DNA of 37,468 nucleotides. Origin: JAAYKM01 sp964408155. GTDB taxonomy: Bacteria > Desulfobacterota > Syntrophia > Syntrophales > JAAYKM01. This document shows, one piece after another, positions 7,966 through 17,473 of the stretch. A program made the translations under genes and the position numbers. The DNA lies in the NCBI GenBank assembly GCA_964408155.1, contig CAYOYJ010000003.1:1-37468 (forward strand). The letters run 5' to 3'. The notes below the pieces were generated by a model. The model was not told the DNA's origin and did no database searches. It saw only the letters and a list, made by a program, of their open reading frames with translations. Numbering within the stretch: the first letter of the stretch is position 1; the number at the start of each line of letters is the position of its first letter.

Positions 7966-10900
7966 GTGGAAGACGTTTTCAGCTATTTTGAGAAACCCAA
8001 AGATCCGATTCGGTTCAACGCCATAAAAATATCCATCGCCTCACCCGACCAGATACTGTCTTGGTCCTACGGCGAAGTAAAGAAACCGGAAACGATTAAC
8101 TATAGAACCTTCAAACCGGAGCGCGACGGCCTCTTCTGCGCGAAGATTTTCGGTCCGGTCAAGGATTATGAATGTCTGTGCGGCCGTTACAAGCGCATGA
8201 AGCACAAAGGGGTGGTTTGCGAAAAATGCGGGGTTGAGGTCATTCAATCCAAAGTGCGTCGAGACCGGATCGGTCACATCACTTTGGCCACGCCGGTGGC
8301 GCATATCTGGTTTTTGAAAAGCCTGCCCAGCCGCATCGGGAGCATTTTGGACCTGACCCTGAAAGAACTGGAGAAGGTCCTCTATTTCGAATCCTGGATT
8401 GTCCTGAATCCGAAAAACACACCCCTCAAAAAAAAGGAGCTCCTCTCCGAGGAAGACTTCAGCGACCTTCAAGATCAATACGGCGAGGATGCCTTCGAGG
8501 CGGGAATCGGCGCTGAGGCCATTCGGAAACTCTTGGAAGAAGTCGATCCGATCAAGCTGGATGTCGAGATCCGTGATGAATTAAAAGCCACCCCATCGGA
8601 TACAAAACGCAAGAAGCTGGTCAAGCGCTTGAAAGTTGTGGAGGCGCTTAAAAAATCGGGAAATCGTCCCGAGTGGATGATCCTTACCGTCCTGCCTGTT
8701 ATTCCTCCGGATTTGCGACCTCTGGTACCACTGGACGGCGGCCGTTTTGCCACATCGGATTTGAACGATCTCTACCGACGGGTGATAAACCGAAATAATC
8801 GTTTGAAAAGACTACAGGAATTGAATGCTCCTGAGATCATTATTCGCAATGAAAAACGGATGCTGCAAGAAGCGGTAGACGTTCTGTTTGACAACGGGCG
8901 GCGCGGCCGCGCCATTACGGGTACAAACAAGCGTCCCTTGAGATCCCTTTCGGATATGCTCAAGGGTAAACAGGGCCGCTTCCGCCAGAATCTTTTGGGC
9001 AAGCGCGTCGATTATTCGGGCCGTTCGGTTATCACGGTCGGACCGGACCTGCGACTTCATCAATGCGGTCTGCCGAAAAAGATGGCTTTGGAACTCTTCA
9101 AGCCATTCGTCTACAATCGTCTGCAAGAGAAGGGGTATGTCAATTCCGTCAAAAGCGCGAAAAAGATGGTGGAGAAGGAGACGGCGGAAGTTTGGGACGC
9201 CTTGGACGAGGTCGTCCGGGAATATCCTATCATGCTCAACCGCGCGCCTACGCTGCACCGGTTGGGTCTGCAGGCCTTCGAGCCCATTCTGATCGAGGGG
9301 AAGGCGATCCAATTACACCCCTTGGTCTGTACGGCGTTTAACGCCGACTTCGATGGAGATCAGATGGCCGTACATGTGCCTTTGTCAATCGAGGCCCAAG
9401 CAGAAGCCCGTATTCTCATGATGTCGACGAACAATATCCTGTCGCCTGCTAACGGGAAACCGATCATTATTCCCAGCCAGGACATTGTTCTGGGGATTTA
9501 TTACCTGACCAGGGAGAGGCCATTTGCCAAAGGTGAGGGAATGATCTTCGCCGATCCGGAAGAAGTGCGTCGTGCTTTAGACACCGAGGTTGTCGATTTG
9601 GGTGCGAAAATCAAGGTGCGGATCGGCGGCGTCCTCAAAACGACCACTGTTGGCCGGGTTGTCCTTTCGGAAATTGTGCCGAAGGACATCCCCTTTGACG
9701 CCATCAACAAGGTTATGAACAAAAAGGAACTCGCCAATTTGATCGATCATTGCTACCGGACCTGCGGCGATAAAACAACGGTCCTCTTGGCGGACCGTCT
9801 GAAAGATTTGGGGTTCAAGTATGCGACGGTCTCCGGTGCCTCGTTTGCCATCCATAATCTGATTATTCCGCAGAGCAAAAAGGATATTGTAAACGGCGCC
9901 GATAAAGATGTGTTAAAAATTCAGAAAAGATATATGGACGGGTTGATCACCGACGGCGAACGTTACAACATGGTGATCGACATCTGGTCGCAGGTGACGG
10001 AGAAGATTGCCTCCGACATGCTCGAAGGCATCGGTACAGAAGAGACAGTTGATCCCGAGGGGAAGAAGGTGAGGACGCAGAGTTTCAACCCGGTTTACAT
10101 GATGGCCGACTCCGGTGCTCGAGGCAGCAACGTCCAGATCCGCCAATTGGCTGGTATGAGAGGCCTCATGGCCAAGCCGTCGGGCGAAATTATCGAGACG
10201 CCGATTACGGCGAATTTCCGGGAAGGGTTGACGGTCCTGCAGTATTTTATCTCCACTCACGGAGCTCGGAAGGGTCTCGCCGATACCGCGTTGAAAACCG
10301 CTAACTCGGGTTATCTGACCAGAAGACTCGTCGATGTGGCCCAAGACTGTATCATTACAGAGCACGACTGCGGTACTATAGACGGCATATACGTCAACGC
10401 GCTCATGGAAGGCGGTGAAATCATTGAGCCGGCAGGTGAAAGGGTGTTGGGGCGTGTCGCTCTCGAGGATATACGGGATCCGTTTACGGGAGAAATCCTT
10501 GTCCGCGCCAATCAGGCCATCGACGAAACATTGGCGGAGAAAATTGACGGTGCGGGTATCGAAAGCGTTAATATCCGGTCGGTTTTGACCTGCAAGTCCA
10601 AGCACGGTGTCTGTGCCATGTGCTATGGCCGCGATTTGGCTCACGGCCATCTTGTGAATATCGGTGAGGCGGTCGGCATTATTGCCGCCCAGTCCATTGG
10701 TGAACCGGGGACCCAGCTCACGATGCGGACCTTCCACATCGGTGGTACGGCGAAATTCGATGAACACTCCACATTGGATGCCCGTCACGACGGCGTGGTC
10801 CGGATTGTGAACCTCGATCCGGAGACGGGCGATCTGGCCCTGAGTAAGGATGGAAAAGAGCTGGTAGTCATGAGGCGGAACGCTGAAGTCCATGTGTTGG

Positions 10901-12129
10901 ATGAACAGGGGCGGAGTCGGGGTAAATATACCGTGCCGTACGGCGCCCATTTAAAATTAAAAGAAGGTGCAACGGTTAAAAAAGGTGATCGCATCGCTGA
11001 GTGGGACCCCTTCTCTATTCCAATTTTGGCCGAAGTGGATGGTATTGTGAAGTTCGGAGATATTATCGAAGGGAAAACCATGCAGGAACAGGTGGATGAA
11101 GTAACCGGCCTGTCACGGAAGGTGATTGTTGAATTCAAGGGCGGTGATTTGCGACCCCGCATCTCCCTCAAGGATGACAAGGGAAAAACAGCCAAGGTGC
11201 CGGGAACGAGCGCCGTTGCCCGTCATTTCCTGTCCGTCGGCGTAAATATCGTCGTATCTGAAGGCGACCATGTGGTCGCCGGTGATATTCTCGCAAAAAT
11301 CCCCCGGGAGACCCAGAAGACCAAAGACATCACAGGTGGTCTTCCCCGCGTGGCCGAACTGGTGGAAGCGAGAAAACCCAAGGACTATGCCGTCATCAGT
11401 GAAATCGACGGTGTGGTGACTTATGGGAAGGATGCCAAAGGCAAGCGCAAGGTCATGGTACTTCCTGATGTTGGCGAAGAAAAAGAATATCTGATTCCCA
11501 AGGGGAAACATATCAGTGTTCAGGAAGGAGACAGGATTTCCGCGGGAGAGCCGCTTATGGAGGGCGTGCAGAATCCACATGACCTGTTGAACATCAAGGG
11601 AGAAAAAGCTCTTGCGCGCTATCTGGTCGATGAAATCCAGGAAGTTTATCGCCTTCAGGGCGTGAAGATCAATGATAAGCATCTCGAGGTTATCGTGCGT
11701 CAGATGCTCCGACGCGTCAAGGTAACCAATCCGGGCGATACAAGCTTCATCAGCGAGGAACAAGTAGAACGTTACCGCTTCCAGGAAGAGAACCGGCTGG
11801 TTGTGGAACGGGGAGGAAAACCTGCAATCGGTGAGCCTATGCTGCTGGGTATTACCAAAGCCTCCCTATCGACCCAGAGCTTTATTTCCGCTGCGTCGTT
11901 CCAGGAAACCACCCGGGTGCTTACTGAAGCCAGTCTGGCCGGTAAAGTGGATTATTTGAGGGGCCTCAAGGAAAATGTAATCATGGGTCGCCTCATTCCG
12001 GCAGGGACGGGTTTGGTCATGTACCGGAAGCTTGGCATCCAGGCGGCGAATGATGCTCAGTACGTTGAAGACCTGCCATCGGATGAAAATAATGAAGAGA
12101 AAACGCTTGACATTCAGGGAGTGAATTGA
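7966..12129 (+). CDS. rpoC: DNA-directed RNA polymerase subunit beta'
   Basis: This is the largest catalytic subunit, 1387 residues (E. coli 1407). The active-site magnesium motif NADFDGDQMAVH is at about residue 458. The N-terminal zinc ribbon has C70, C72, C85 and C88, and the second zinc site has C802, C876, C883 and C886. The trigger-loop region (GEPGTQLTMRTFHIGG) is intact. The start is GTG, nine bases after AGGAG. A perfect TTGACA lies just after the gene at 12132, but it lacks a matching -10, so read-through into rpsL is the simplest view. Confidence 0.98.
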   Translation: MEDVFSYFEKPKDPIRFNAIKISIASPDQILSWSYGEVKKPETINYRTFKPERDGLFCAKIFGPVKDYECLCGRYKRMKHKGVVCEKCGVEVIQSKVRRDRIGHITLATPVAHIWFLKSLPSRIGSILDLTLKELEKVLYFESWIVLNPKNTPLKKKELLSEEDFSDLQDQYGEDAFEAGIGAEAIRKLLEEVDPIKLDVEIRDELKATPSDTKRKKLVKRLKVVEALKKSGNRPEWMILTVLPVIPPDLRPLVPLDGGRFATSDLNDLYRRVINRNNRLKRLQELNAPEIIIRNEKRMLQEAVDVLFDNGRRGRAITGTNKRPLRSLSDMLKGKQGRFRQNLLGKRVDYSGRSVITVGPDLRLHQCGLPKKMALELFKPFVYNRLQEKGYVNSVKSAKKMVEKETAEVWDALDEVVREYPIMLNRAPTLHRLGLQAFEPILIEGKAIQLHPLVCTAFNADFDGDQMAVHVPLSIEAQAEARILMMSTNNILSPANGKPIIIPSQDIVLGIYYLTRERPFAKGEGMIFADPEEVRRALDTEVVDLGAKIKVRIGGVLKTTTVGRVVLSEIVPKDIPFDAINKVMNKKELANLIDHCYRTCGDKTTVLLADRLKDLGFKYATVSGASFAIHNLIIPQSKKDIVNGADKDVLKIQKRYMDGLITDGERYNMVIDIWSQVTEKIASDMLEGIGTEETVDPEGKKVRTQSFNPVYMMADSGARGSNVQIRQLAGMRGLMAKPSGEIIETPITANFREGLTVLQYFISTHGARKGLADTALKTANSGYLTRRLVDVAQDCIITEHDCGTIDGIYVNALMEGGEIIEPAGERVLGRVALEDIRDPFTGEILVRANQAIDETLAEKIDGAGIESVNIRSVLTCKSKHGVCAMCYGRDLAHGHLVNIGEAVGIIAAQSIGEPGTQLTMRTFHIGGTAKFDEHSTLDARHDGVVRIVNLDPETGDLALSKDGKELVVMRRNAEVHVLDEQGRSRGKYTVPYGAHLKLKEGATVKKGDRIAEWDPFSIPILAEVDGIVKFGDIIEGKTMQEQVDEVTGLSRKVIVEFKGGDLRPRISLKDDKGKTAKVPGTSAVARHFLSVGVNIVVSEGDHVVAGDILAKIPRETQKTKDITGGLPRVAELVEARKPKDYAVISEIDGVVTYGKDAKGKRKVMVLPDVGEEKEYLIPKGKHISVQEGDRISAGEPLMEGVQNPHDLLNIKGEKALARYLVDEIQEVYRLQGVKINDKHLEVIVRQMLRRVKVTNPGDTSFISEEQVERYRFQEENRLVVERGGKPAIGEPMLLGITKASLSTQSFISAASFQETTRVLTEASLAGKVDYLRGLKENVIMGRLIPAGTGLVMYRKLGIQAANDAQYVEDLPSDENNEEKTLDIQGVN

Positions 12130-12181
12130 TATTGACACGAGCTTCATTGCGTCAGGTAGAGATTAGGTTTCGGGAGGAAGA

Positions 12182-12553
12182 ATGCCTACAGTTAATCAGT
12201 TAGTCAGGAAGGGGAGAGAGAGGGTCGCGAAGAAAGCGGCGACGCCTGCGCTCGCCGGCTCGCCCCAGCGACGGGGCGTTTGTGTGAGGGTTTACACAAC
12301 AACACCCAAAAAGCCCAACTCGGCGTTGCGAAAGGTGGCGAGGGTGCGTTTGACAAGCGGTTATGAAGTATCCTCTTATATACCAGGAATTGGACATAAC
12401 CTGCAGGAGCATTCCGTCGTACTGGTCAGGGGAGGAAGAGTCAAGGATTTGCCCGGCGTCCGCTACCATATCGTTCGCGGAACCTTGGATTCCGTCGGTG
12501 TTGCGGACCGGAAGCAGGGTAGATCCAAGTATGGCGCCAAGAAACCGAGCTGA
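12182..12553 (+). CDS. rpsL: 30S ribosomal protein S12 (uS12)
   Basis: S12 lies at the decoding centre and affects accuracy and streptomycin response. The 123-residue product has the lysine pair at 43-44 (TTPKKPNSALRK) and VKDLPGVRYH at 87-96. Both are the ordinary drug-sensitive residues, and D89 is the position usually methylthiolated by RimO. A GGGAGGAAG ribosome-binding site directly precedes the ATG. It begins the str block, 52 bases after rpoC with no terminator between. Confidence 0.98.
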   Translation: MPTVNQLVRKGRERVAKKAATPALAGSPQRRGVCVRVYTTTPKKPNSALRKVARVRLTSGYEVSSYIPGIGHNLQEHSVVLVRGGRVKDLPGVRYHIVRGTLDSVGVADRKQGRSKYGAKKPS

Positions 12554-12567
12554 GCGGAGACAGACCA

Positions 12568-13038
12568 ATGCCGAGGAGAAGAGAAGTAGCCAAACGTGAG
12601 ATCCAAGCGGATCCGAAATATAACAACAAGCTGGTGGCCAAGTTTGTTAATAACCTGATGAAACGGGGCAAGAAGAGTATCGCCGAGTCCATCCTGTACG
12701 GAGCTTTCGATATCATCGAGAAAAAACTGAAGGAAGCGCCCTTGGAGGTTTTTGAAAAGGCGGTCAATAACGTTAAACCGGTTATCGAGGTGAAATCCCG
12801 GCGCGTCGGTGGGTCAACCTATCAGGTTCCGACCGAGGTGGTGCCGTCCCGCAGACTGGCCTTGGGCATACGGTGGTTGATCATCAACTCTCGGGAACGG
12901 CCCGAGAAGACGATGCGTGAAAAACTGGCAGCGGAGTTGATCGATGCGGCCAACAACCGGGGCGCATCCATCAAGAAAAGGGAAAGTGTGCATAAAATGG
13001 CGGAAGCCAATAAGGCTTTTGCTCACTATCGCTTCTAA
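12568..13038 (+). CDS. rpsG: 30S ribosomal protein S7 (uS7)
   Basis: S7 nucleates assembly of the 30S head and contacts E-site tRNA and mRNA. The 156-residue product starts with the family pattern MPRRREVAKRE and contains the conserved GGSTYQVPTEV and RRLALGIRWLI stretches. In E. coli S7 represses its own operon by binding the rpsL-rpsG gap. Here that gap is only 14 bases, too small for the E. coli-type structure. The next gene is tuf, not fusA. Confidence 0.98.
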   Translation: MPRRREVAKREIQADPKYNNKLVAKFVNNLMKRGKKSIAESILYGAFDIIEKKLKEAPLEVFEKAVNNVKPVIEVKSRRVGGSTYQVPTEVVPSRRLALGIRWLIINSRERPEKTMREKLAAELIDAANNRGASIKKRESVHKMAEANKAFAHYRF

Positions 13039-13077
13039 TTTCTCGGATGTTGAAGATAAGGGAATAGAAATAAACGA

Positions 13078-13083
13078 TATAAT
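13078..13083 (+). promoter_or_regulatory. Possible -10 element for tuf (weak evidence)
   Basis: A perfect TATAAT occurs in the 99-base gap between rpsG and tuf, 54 bases before the tuf ATG. No good -35 hexamer lies 16-18 bases upstream; the nearest TTGAAG is 22 bases away. A separate promoter would make sense for the abundant EF-Tu, but the AT-rich gap could give this match by chance. Confidence 0.25.
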
Positions 13084-13137
13084 CAGCCAACCATTTTTAA
13101 AAAAAGAATCATTTAAACCTGAAGGAGGGGGATTAAA

Positions 13138-14331
13138 ATGGCTAAGAAAAAATTTGAAAGGACGAAGCCGCATCTCAATATTGGAACAATCGGTCACGTT
13201 GATCACGGCAAGACAACCTTGACCGCCGCGATTACGAAGCATCTTGCGAAGAAGGGCTTTGCCGAGTTCAGAGACTTTGATTCGATCGACAACGCTCCGG
13301 AAGAGAAAGAAAGAGGCGTGACAATCAATATTACCCATGTTGAGTACGAAACGTCGAAACGGCATTACGCACACGTCGACTGTCCAGGTCACGCGGATTA
13401 TATCAAGAACATGATTTCCGGTGCCGCCCACATGGACGGCACGATTCTCGTTGTCGCCGCCTCCGATGGTCCCATGCCCCAGACGCGAGAACATATCCTT
13501 CTCGCTCGCCAAGTCCAAGTCCCCTACATCGTTGTATTTATGAACAAGGTCGATCTGGTCGATGATCCCGAACTGCTCGACCTCGTCGAATTGGAGCTGC
13601 GTGAGCTTTTGAATCAGTATGAATTTCCCGGCGACGATCTGCCGATCATTCGCGGTTCGGCTCTGAAGGCTCTCGAAACGGACGACCCCGATTCCGCAGC
13701 CGCCAAATGCATCTGGGAACTGATGGATGCGGTTGATAAATTCGTCCCGGAACCCGTACGCGATCTGGATAAGCCCTTCCTGATGCCGGTCGGTGACGTC
13801 TTCACGATCTCCGGTCGTGGTACGGTCGTAACAGGCAGGGTTGACCGCGGTATCGTCAAGACCGGGGATGAAGTGGAGATTATTGGGATCCGCCCGACGA
13901 TTAAAACGGTATGTACGGGTGTAGAAATGTTCCGCAAGACTCTGGATGAAGGTCGGGCCGGCGACGATGTGGGCCTCCTTCTCAGGGGCACGAAGCGTGA
14001 AGAGGTGGAACGTGGTCAGGTTGTGGCCAAGCCCGGTTCCATTACGCCTCACACGAAATTCCTGGCTCAGGTTTACATCCTGACGAAAGAGGAGGGCGGT
14101 CGTCACACACCGTTCTTCACGGGATACCGCCCTCAGTTCTACTTCCGGACAACGGATGTGACCGGCGTGGCCAATCTGCCTGAAGGCGTCGAGATGGTTA
14201 TGCCCGGTGATAATGTGGAAATGAGCGTAGAATTGATTACCCCGATCGCCATGGAAGAAAAGCTGCGCTTTGCTATCCGTGAGGGCGGAAGAACGGTCGG
14301 TGCGGGCGTGGTCAGCAAAATTATAGCATAG
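13138..14331 (+). CDS. tuf: Elongation factor Tu
   Basis: EF-Tu is the GTPase that delivers aminoacyl-tRNA to the ribosome. The 397-residue product has the P-loop GHVDHGKT at 19-26, DCPGHADY from residue 81 and NKVD at 136-139, followed by domains II and III of normal length. A strong ribosome-binding site (GGAGGGG) precedes the ATG. The gene follows rpsG directly with no fusA between, and runs into rpsJ after 32 bases with no terminator. It therefore joins the str and S10 blocks. It is the only tuf in the window; the other usual site, before rpmG, is empty. Confidence 0.98.
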   Translation: MAKKKFERTKPHLNIGTIGHVDHGKTTLTAAITKHLAKKGFAEFRDFDSIDNAPEEKERGVTINITHVEYETSKRHYAHVDCPGHADYIKNMISGAAHMDGTILVVAASDGPMPQTREHILLARQVQVPYIVVFMNKVDLVDDPELLDLVELELRELLNQYEFPGDDLPIIRGSALKALETDDPDSAAAKCIWELMDAVDKFVPEPVRDLDKPFLMPVGDVFTISGRGTVVTGRVDRGIVKTGDEVEIIGIRPTIKTVCTGVEMFRKTLDEGRAGDDVGLLLRGTKREEVERGQVVAKPGSITPHTKFLAQVYILTKEEGGRHTPFFTGYRPQFYFRTTDVTGVANLPEGVEMVMPGDNVEMSVELITPIAMEEKLRFAIREGGRTVGAGVVSKIIA

Positions 14332-14363
14332 CTAATTCATAATACGAAATACAACGGAAATCC

Positions 14364-14672
14364 ATGAAAGATCAGAAGATAAGAATCCGCCTGAAGGCCT
14401 ATGATTACAAACTCCTTGACCGTTCGGTTGAGGAGATTGTTGAAACGGCAAAGAGAACGGGTGCGGCGGTTGCCGGTCCGATTCCTTTGCCCACGGAAAT
14501 CAACAAGTACTGTGTGAACCGCTCACCCCATGTGGATAAGAAGTCCCGGGACCAGTTTGAGATTCGTACCCACAAGCGGTTAATCGATATCATTGAGCCC
14601 ACGCAGTCTACGGTAGACGCGTTGATGAAGCTTGAATTGTCGGCTGGTGTGGATGTCGAGATCAAGGCATGA
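14364..14672 (+). CDS. rpsJ: 30S ribosomal protein S10 / NusE (uS10)
   Basis: S10 is a protein of the 30S head and also, as NusE, the partner of NusB and NusG in antitermination and transcription-translation coupling. The product has 102 residues, normal length, with the conserved GPIPLPT and VNRSPHVDKKSRDQFEIRTHKR stretches around the loop that contacts rRNA. It opens the S10 block, 32 bases after tuf. I saw no leader of the E. coli L4-regulated type in that short gap. Confidence 0.97.
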   Translation: MKDQKIRIRLKAYDYKLLDRSVEEIVETAKRTGAAVAGPIPLPTEINKYCVNRSPHVDKKSRDQFEIRTHKRLIDIIEPTQSTVDALMKLELSAGVDVEIKA

Positions 14673-14740
14673 CAGTTTTGAAGCGCGAGCTCTCATGATG
14701 ATGGATTGAATTCATAAATAGAAAAGTGAACGAGAGAGTG

Positions 14741-15376
14741 ATGAAAAAGGGACTGATTGGCAGAAAACTCGGCATGACACAGATTTTTGCCGAAAACGGC
14801 GAAGCGATTCCCGTCACGGTCATCGAGATGGAACCATCTGTGGTCATCCAGAAGAAGACGGTGACGAATGATGGATATGACGCCATTCAGCTGGGGTATG
14901 GTCGGGTTAAGCAATCCCATGTAACCAAGCCGCTTCAGGGTCATTTTAATAAAGCTGGAAAAGGCGTATTCCGCTTCCTCAGGGAGGTGTCGGGCAATCC
15001 GGACGAATACGAACTGGGTCAGGAAGTCAAGGCTGAAATCTTCAGCCCCGGTGATTATGTGGACATTACGGGGACGACGAAAGGCAAAGGTTTCGCCGGT
15101 GTTGTGAAAAGGCACGGTTTTGGCGGTGGTCGGGCCACTCACGGTTCGATGTTCCATCGTGCTCCGGGTTCGATCGGGGCGAGTGCGGATCCTTCACGAG
15201 TCTTCAAGGGGACCCGTCTGCCGGGTCAGATGGGTAATGTAAGGAATACGGTCAAGAATCTTCTGGTGTGGGCAATTCGGCCGGATAAGAATGTTTTGCT
15301 GGTCAAAGGTGCCGTGCCGGGAGGCATAAACGAACTCCTTCTTGTCAAGCAATCCATAAAATCGGGAAATAAGTAG
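14741..15376 (+). CDS. rplC: 50S ribosomal protein L3 (uL3)
   Basis: L3 is an early assembly protein with a loop reaching the peptidyl transferase centre. From the ATG at 14741 the product has 211 residues and begins with the typical MKKGLIGRKLGMTQIF. An upstream in-frame GTG at 14726 would add five residues and has no ribosome-binding site, so I prefer the ATG. The conserved stretch GFAGVVKRHGFGGGRATHGS is present, followed by the central loop that includes PGQMGN. Confidence 0.96.
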   Translation: MKKGLIGRKLGMTQIFAENGEAIPVTVIEMEPSVVIQKKTVTNDGYDAIQLGYGRVKQSHVTKPLQGHFNKAGKGVFRFLREVSGNPDEYELGQEVKAEIFSPGDYVDITGTTKGKGFAGVVKRHGFGGGRATHGSMFHRAPGSIGASADPSRVFKGTRLPGQMGNVRNTVKNLLVWAIRPDKNVLLVKGAVPGGINELLLVKQSIKSGNK

Positions 15377-15393
15377 GAATTGGAGCAATTAAA

Positions 15394-16017
15394 ATGCCGA
15401 TGGCTGATGTGTATAATATTGACAGGCAGAAAGTGTCAGAAATCGAACTGAGCGATGCCGTATTTGGAAGCGATGTGAATCAGGACGTAATTTATGACGT
15501 CGTCCGGATGCAGCGGGCGGCGCGTAGAAGGGGAACGTCAAAGACCAAGGGAAGAAGCGAAGTCAGCGGCGGCGGGAAGAAACCCTGGCGACAGAAGGGA
15601 ACCGGTCGCGCAAGATCTGGAACGAGCCGGTCGCCGGTGTGGCGGGGAGGTGGGATTGTTTTCGGTCCCCAGCCCAGAAGCTACGCGTTCAAGGTCTCCC
15701 GCAAGGTCAGGAAGAAAGCTCTCATTTCCGCGCTTAGTATGAAGTGTAAGGAAAATCTGATGTATGTTCTGAAGGACTTCCCGATGGATGCAATCAAAAC
15801 CAAGCAGTTTAAGAAAGTCGTGGATCGTTTTGGATGGGGGAAGGCCCTGTTTGTGATTGATCAGTCCTATCCCGTTCTGGAGATGTCCTCGCGTAATTTA
15901 AAGGATGTCAAGATGGTCAGATCTGAAGGCATCAATGTGTACGACTTGCTCGACTATAAGGAGATTGTCTTCCTGGAGCCTTCCGTGAAAAAAGTAGAGG
16001 GGGCGTTGTTGACATAA
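15394..16017 (+). CDS. rplD: 50S ribosomal protein L4 (uL4)
   Basis: L4 lines the exit tunnel with L22; in E. coli it also represses the S10 operon. The 207-residue product has the long extended loop at about residues 45-95, with GGGKKPWRQKGTGRARSGT leading into PVWRGGG, intact. That is the region where macrolide-resistance changes occur. GGAG lies eight bases before the ATG. Its stop TAA shares one base with the rplW ATG (TAATG), so the two are translationally coupled. Confidence 0.97.
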   Translation: MPMADVYNIDRQKVSEIELSDAVFGSDVNQDVIYDVVRMQRAARRRGTSKTKGRSEVSGGGKKPWRQKGTGRARSGTSRSPVWRGGGIVFGPQPRSYAFKVSRKVRKKALISALSMKCKENLMYVLKDFPMDAIKTKQFKKVVDRFGWGKALFVIDQSYPVLEMSSRNLKDVKMVRSEGINVYDLLDYKEIVFLEPSVKKVEGALLT

Positions 16018-16304
16018 TGGAAATGTACCGGATTATAAAAAGGCCTCTTATCACGGAAAAGAGTACACTCGCGCGAGAGGAGTCGGGCAAGTATATGTTC
16101 GAAGTCGATCGGCGTGCAAATAAAATAGAGATCGGACAGGCCGTCGAAAAACTGTTCAAAGTTAAGGTGCTGGATGTTCGCGTCGTGAATGTGCAAGGTA
16201 AGAGCAAGCGTGTCGGGAAGAAAATCGGCAGAACTCAGGATTGGAAAAAAGCGATCGTCAAGCTTTTACCGGGAAACAAGATAGAGATCTTTGATGGTGT
16301 TTAG
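16017..16304 (+). CDS. rplW: 50S ribosomal protein L23 (uL23)
   Basis: L23 sits at the tunnel exit and is the docking site for trigger factor and signal recognition particle. The 95-residue product has the family opening IIKRPLITEKST and the conserved VNVQGKSKRVG region. It overlaps the rplD stop codon by one base, giving tight coupling. rplB follows after 18 bases. Confidence 0.96.
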   Translation: MEMYRIIKRPLITEKSTLAREESGKYMFEVDRRANKIEIGQAVEKLFKVKVLDVRVVNVQGKSKRVGKKIGRTQDWKKAIVKLLPGNKIEIFDGV

Positions 16305-16322
16305 GTAAGAGGGATATAACGG

Positions 16323-17144
16323 ATGGCAATTGTAAAGTACAAACCCACATCGCCGGGTAGAAGGTTTCAGACCTGTTCGGATTTTGAAGAGATAACCAAA
16401 ACAGAGCCGGAGAAGAGTCTCCTGCGTCCCATCAAAAAGACAGGCGGCAGAAACAGCTATGGACGTTTGACGAGTCGTCATATCGGAGGAGGCCATAAAC
16501 GACGTTACAGGTTGATTGATTTCCGTCGGGATAAGGACGACATCCCGGCAAGGGTATTCTCCGTCGAATACGATCCCAATCGCAGCAGCCGGATTGCTCT
16601 TTTGCACTATGCGGACGGGGAGAAACGATACATCATCGCTCCGGCGAAACTTTCCGTGGGCGATCAGGTCGTCAGCAGCGTGAAGGCGGATATCAAACCT
16701 GGCAATGCCGTGCCCCTGAAGAATATTCCCCTTGGTTCCCTGATCCACAATCTGGAACTGAAGGCCGGGAAAGGCGGCCAGCTGATCCGGAGTGCAGGAT
16801 CATATGGTCAGTTGATGGCGAAAGAGGGAAATTATGCTCAGGTGAGGCTTCCCTCCGGTGAAGTCCGCAAGATTTTTATCGAATGTCGGGCGACGATCGG
16901 TCAGGTCGGCAATATTGAAAATGAAAATGTCAGTATCGGAAAAGCGGGACGGACACGGTGGCTTGGTAAGCGTCCAAAAGTAAGAGGTGTCGTGATGAAT
17001 CCTGTTGATCATCCAATGGGCGGCGGCGAGGGGAAATCGTCAGGCGGTAGGCATCCGTGTACGCCTTGGGGTATTCCGACAAAAGGCCATAAGACGAGAA
17101 CCAATAAACGGACTGACAAGTATATTGTGAAGAGAAGGGGATAG
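16323..17144 (+). CDS. rplB: 50S ribosomal protein L2 (uL2)
   Basis: L2 is a core large-subunit protein needed for subunit association and peptidyl transferase assembly. The 273-residue product has the N-terminal KPTSPGRR, the GRNSYGRLTSRHIGGGHKRRYR-type basic region and the C-terminal signature VMNPVDHPMGGGEGKSSGG with its essential histidine. Length and ends are standard. rpsS starts three bases after the stop. Confidence 0.98.
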   Translation: MAIVKYKPTSPGRRFQTCSDFEEITKTEPEKSLLRPIKKTGGRNSYGRLTSRHIGGGHKRRYRLIDFRRDKDDIPARVFSVEYDPNRSSRIALLHYADGEKRYIIAPAKLSVGDQVVSSVKADIKPGNAVPLKNIPLGSLIHNLELKAGKGGQLIRSAGSYGQLMAKEGNYAQVRLPSGEVRKIFIECRATIGQVGNIENENVSIGKAGRTRWLGKRPKVRGVVMNPVDHPMGGGEGKSSGGRHPCTPWGIPTKGHKTRTNKRTDKYIVKRRG

Positions 17145-17147
17145 GAA

Positions 17148-17429
17148 GTGGCGCGTTCAATACGTAAAGGCCCGTACATAGAAGAAAAACTCATCGAAAA
17201 GGTGAGGAAGGTCGAGGGATCCGGAAGCAAAACGGTTATCCAGACGTGGTCCCGGCGTTCAACCATTACACCGGAATTGATCGGACATACTTTCGCGGTA
17301 CACAATGGAAAGAAATTTATCCCCGTGTTTGTAACGGAAAATATGGTGGGCCATAAACTGGGTGAATTTGCCCAGACGCGGACTTTTTACAGCCATGCGG
17401 GGGACAGAAAAACAAAGGTCAGAAAATAA
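17148..17429 (+). CDS. rpsS: 30S ribosomal protein S19 (uS19)
   Basis: S19 is a protein of the 30S head that pairs with S13. The 93-residue product begins ARSIRKGPYIEEKL and contains RRSTITPELIGHTFAVHNGKK and GHKLGEFAQTRTF, all family hallmarks. The start is GTG, with an A/G-rich ribosome-binding stretch immediately before it at the end of rplB. Confidence 0.97.
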   Translation: MARSIRKGPYIEEKLIEKVRKVEGSGSKTVIQTWSRRSTITPELIGHTFAVHNGKKFIPVFVTENMVGHKLGEFAQTRTFYSHAGDRKTKVRK

Positions 17430-17473
17430 ATATGCTCCGGTCGCTGACCGGTTTAATTGGAGTCTTTAGGGAT

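Noticed and set aside
9913..10950. Open frame of 345 codons on the - strand inside rpoC
   Set aside because: It lies wholly antisense to conserved rpoC sequence, without recognisable motifs.
12132..12137. Perfect TTGACA between rpoC and rpsL
   Set aside because: The bases 17 downstream are GGTAGA; the best nearby -10-like sequence (TAGAGA, spacing 19) is poor. A promoter is not supported.
12814..14106. Open frame of 430 codons on the - strand across rpsG and tuf
   Set aside because: It is antisense to two certain genes, has no family motifs or ribosome-binding site, and its openness follows from the codon bias of rpsG and tuf.
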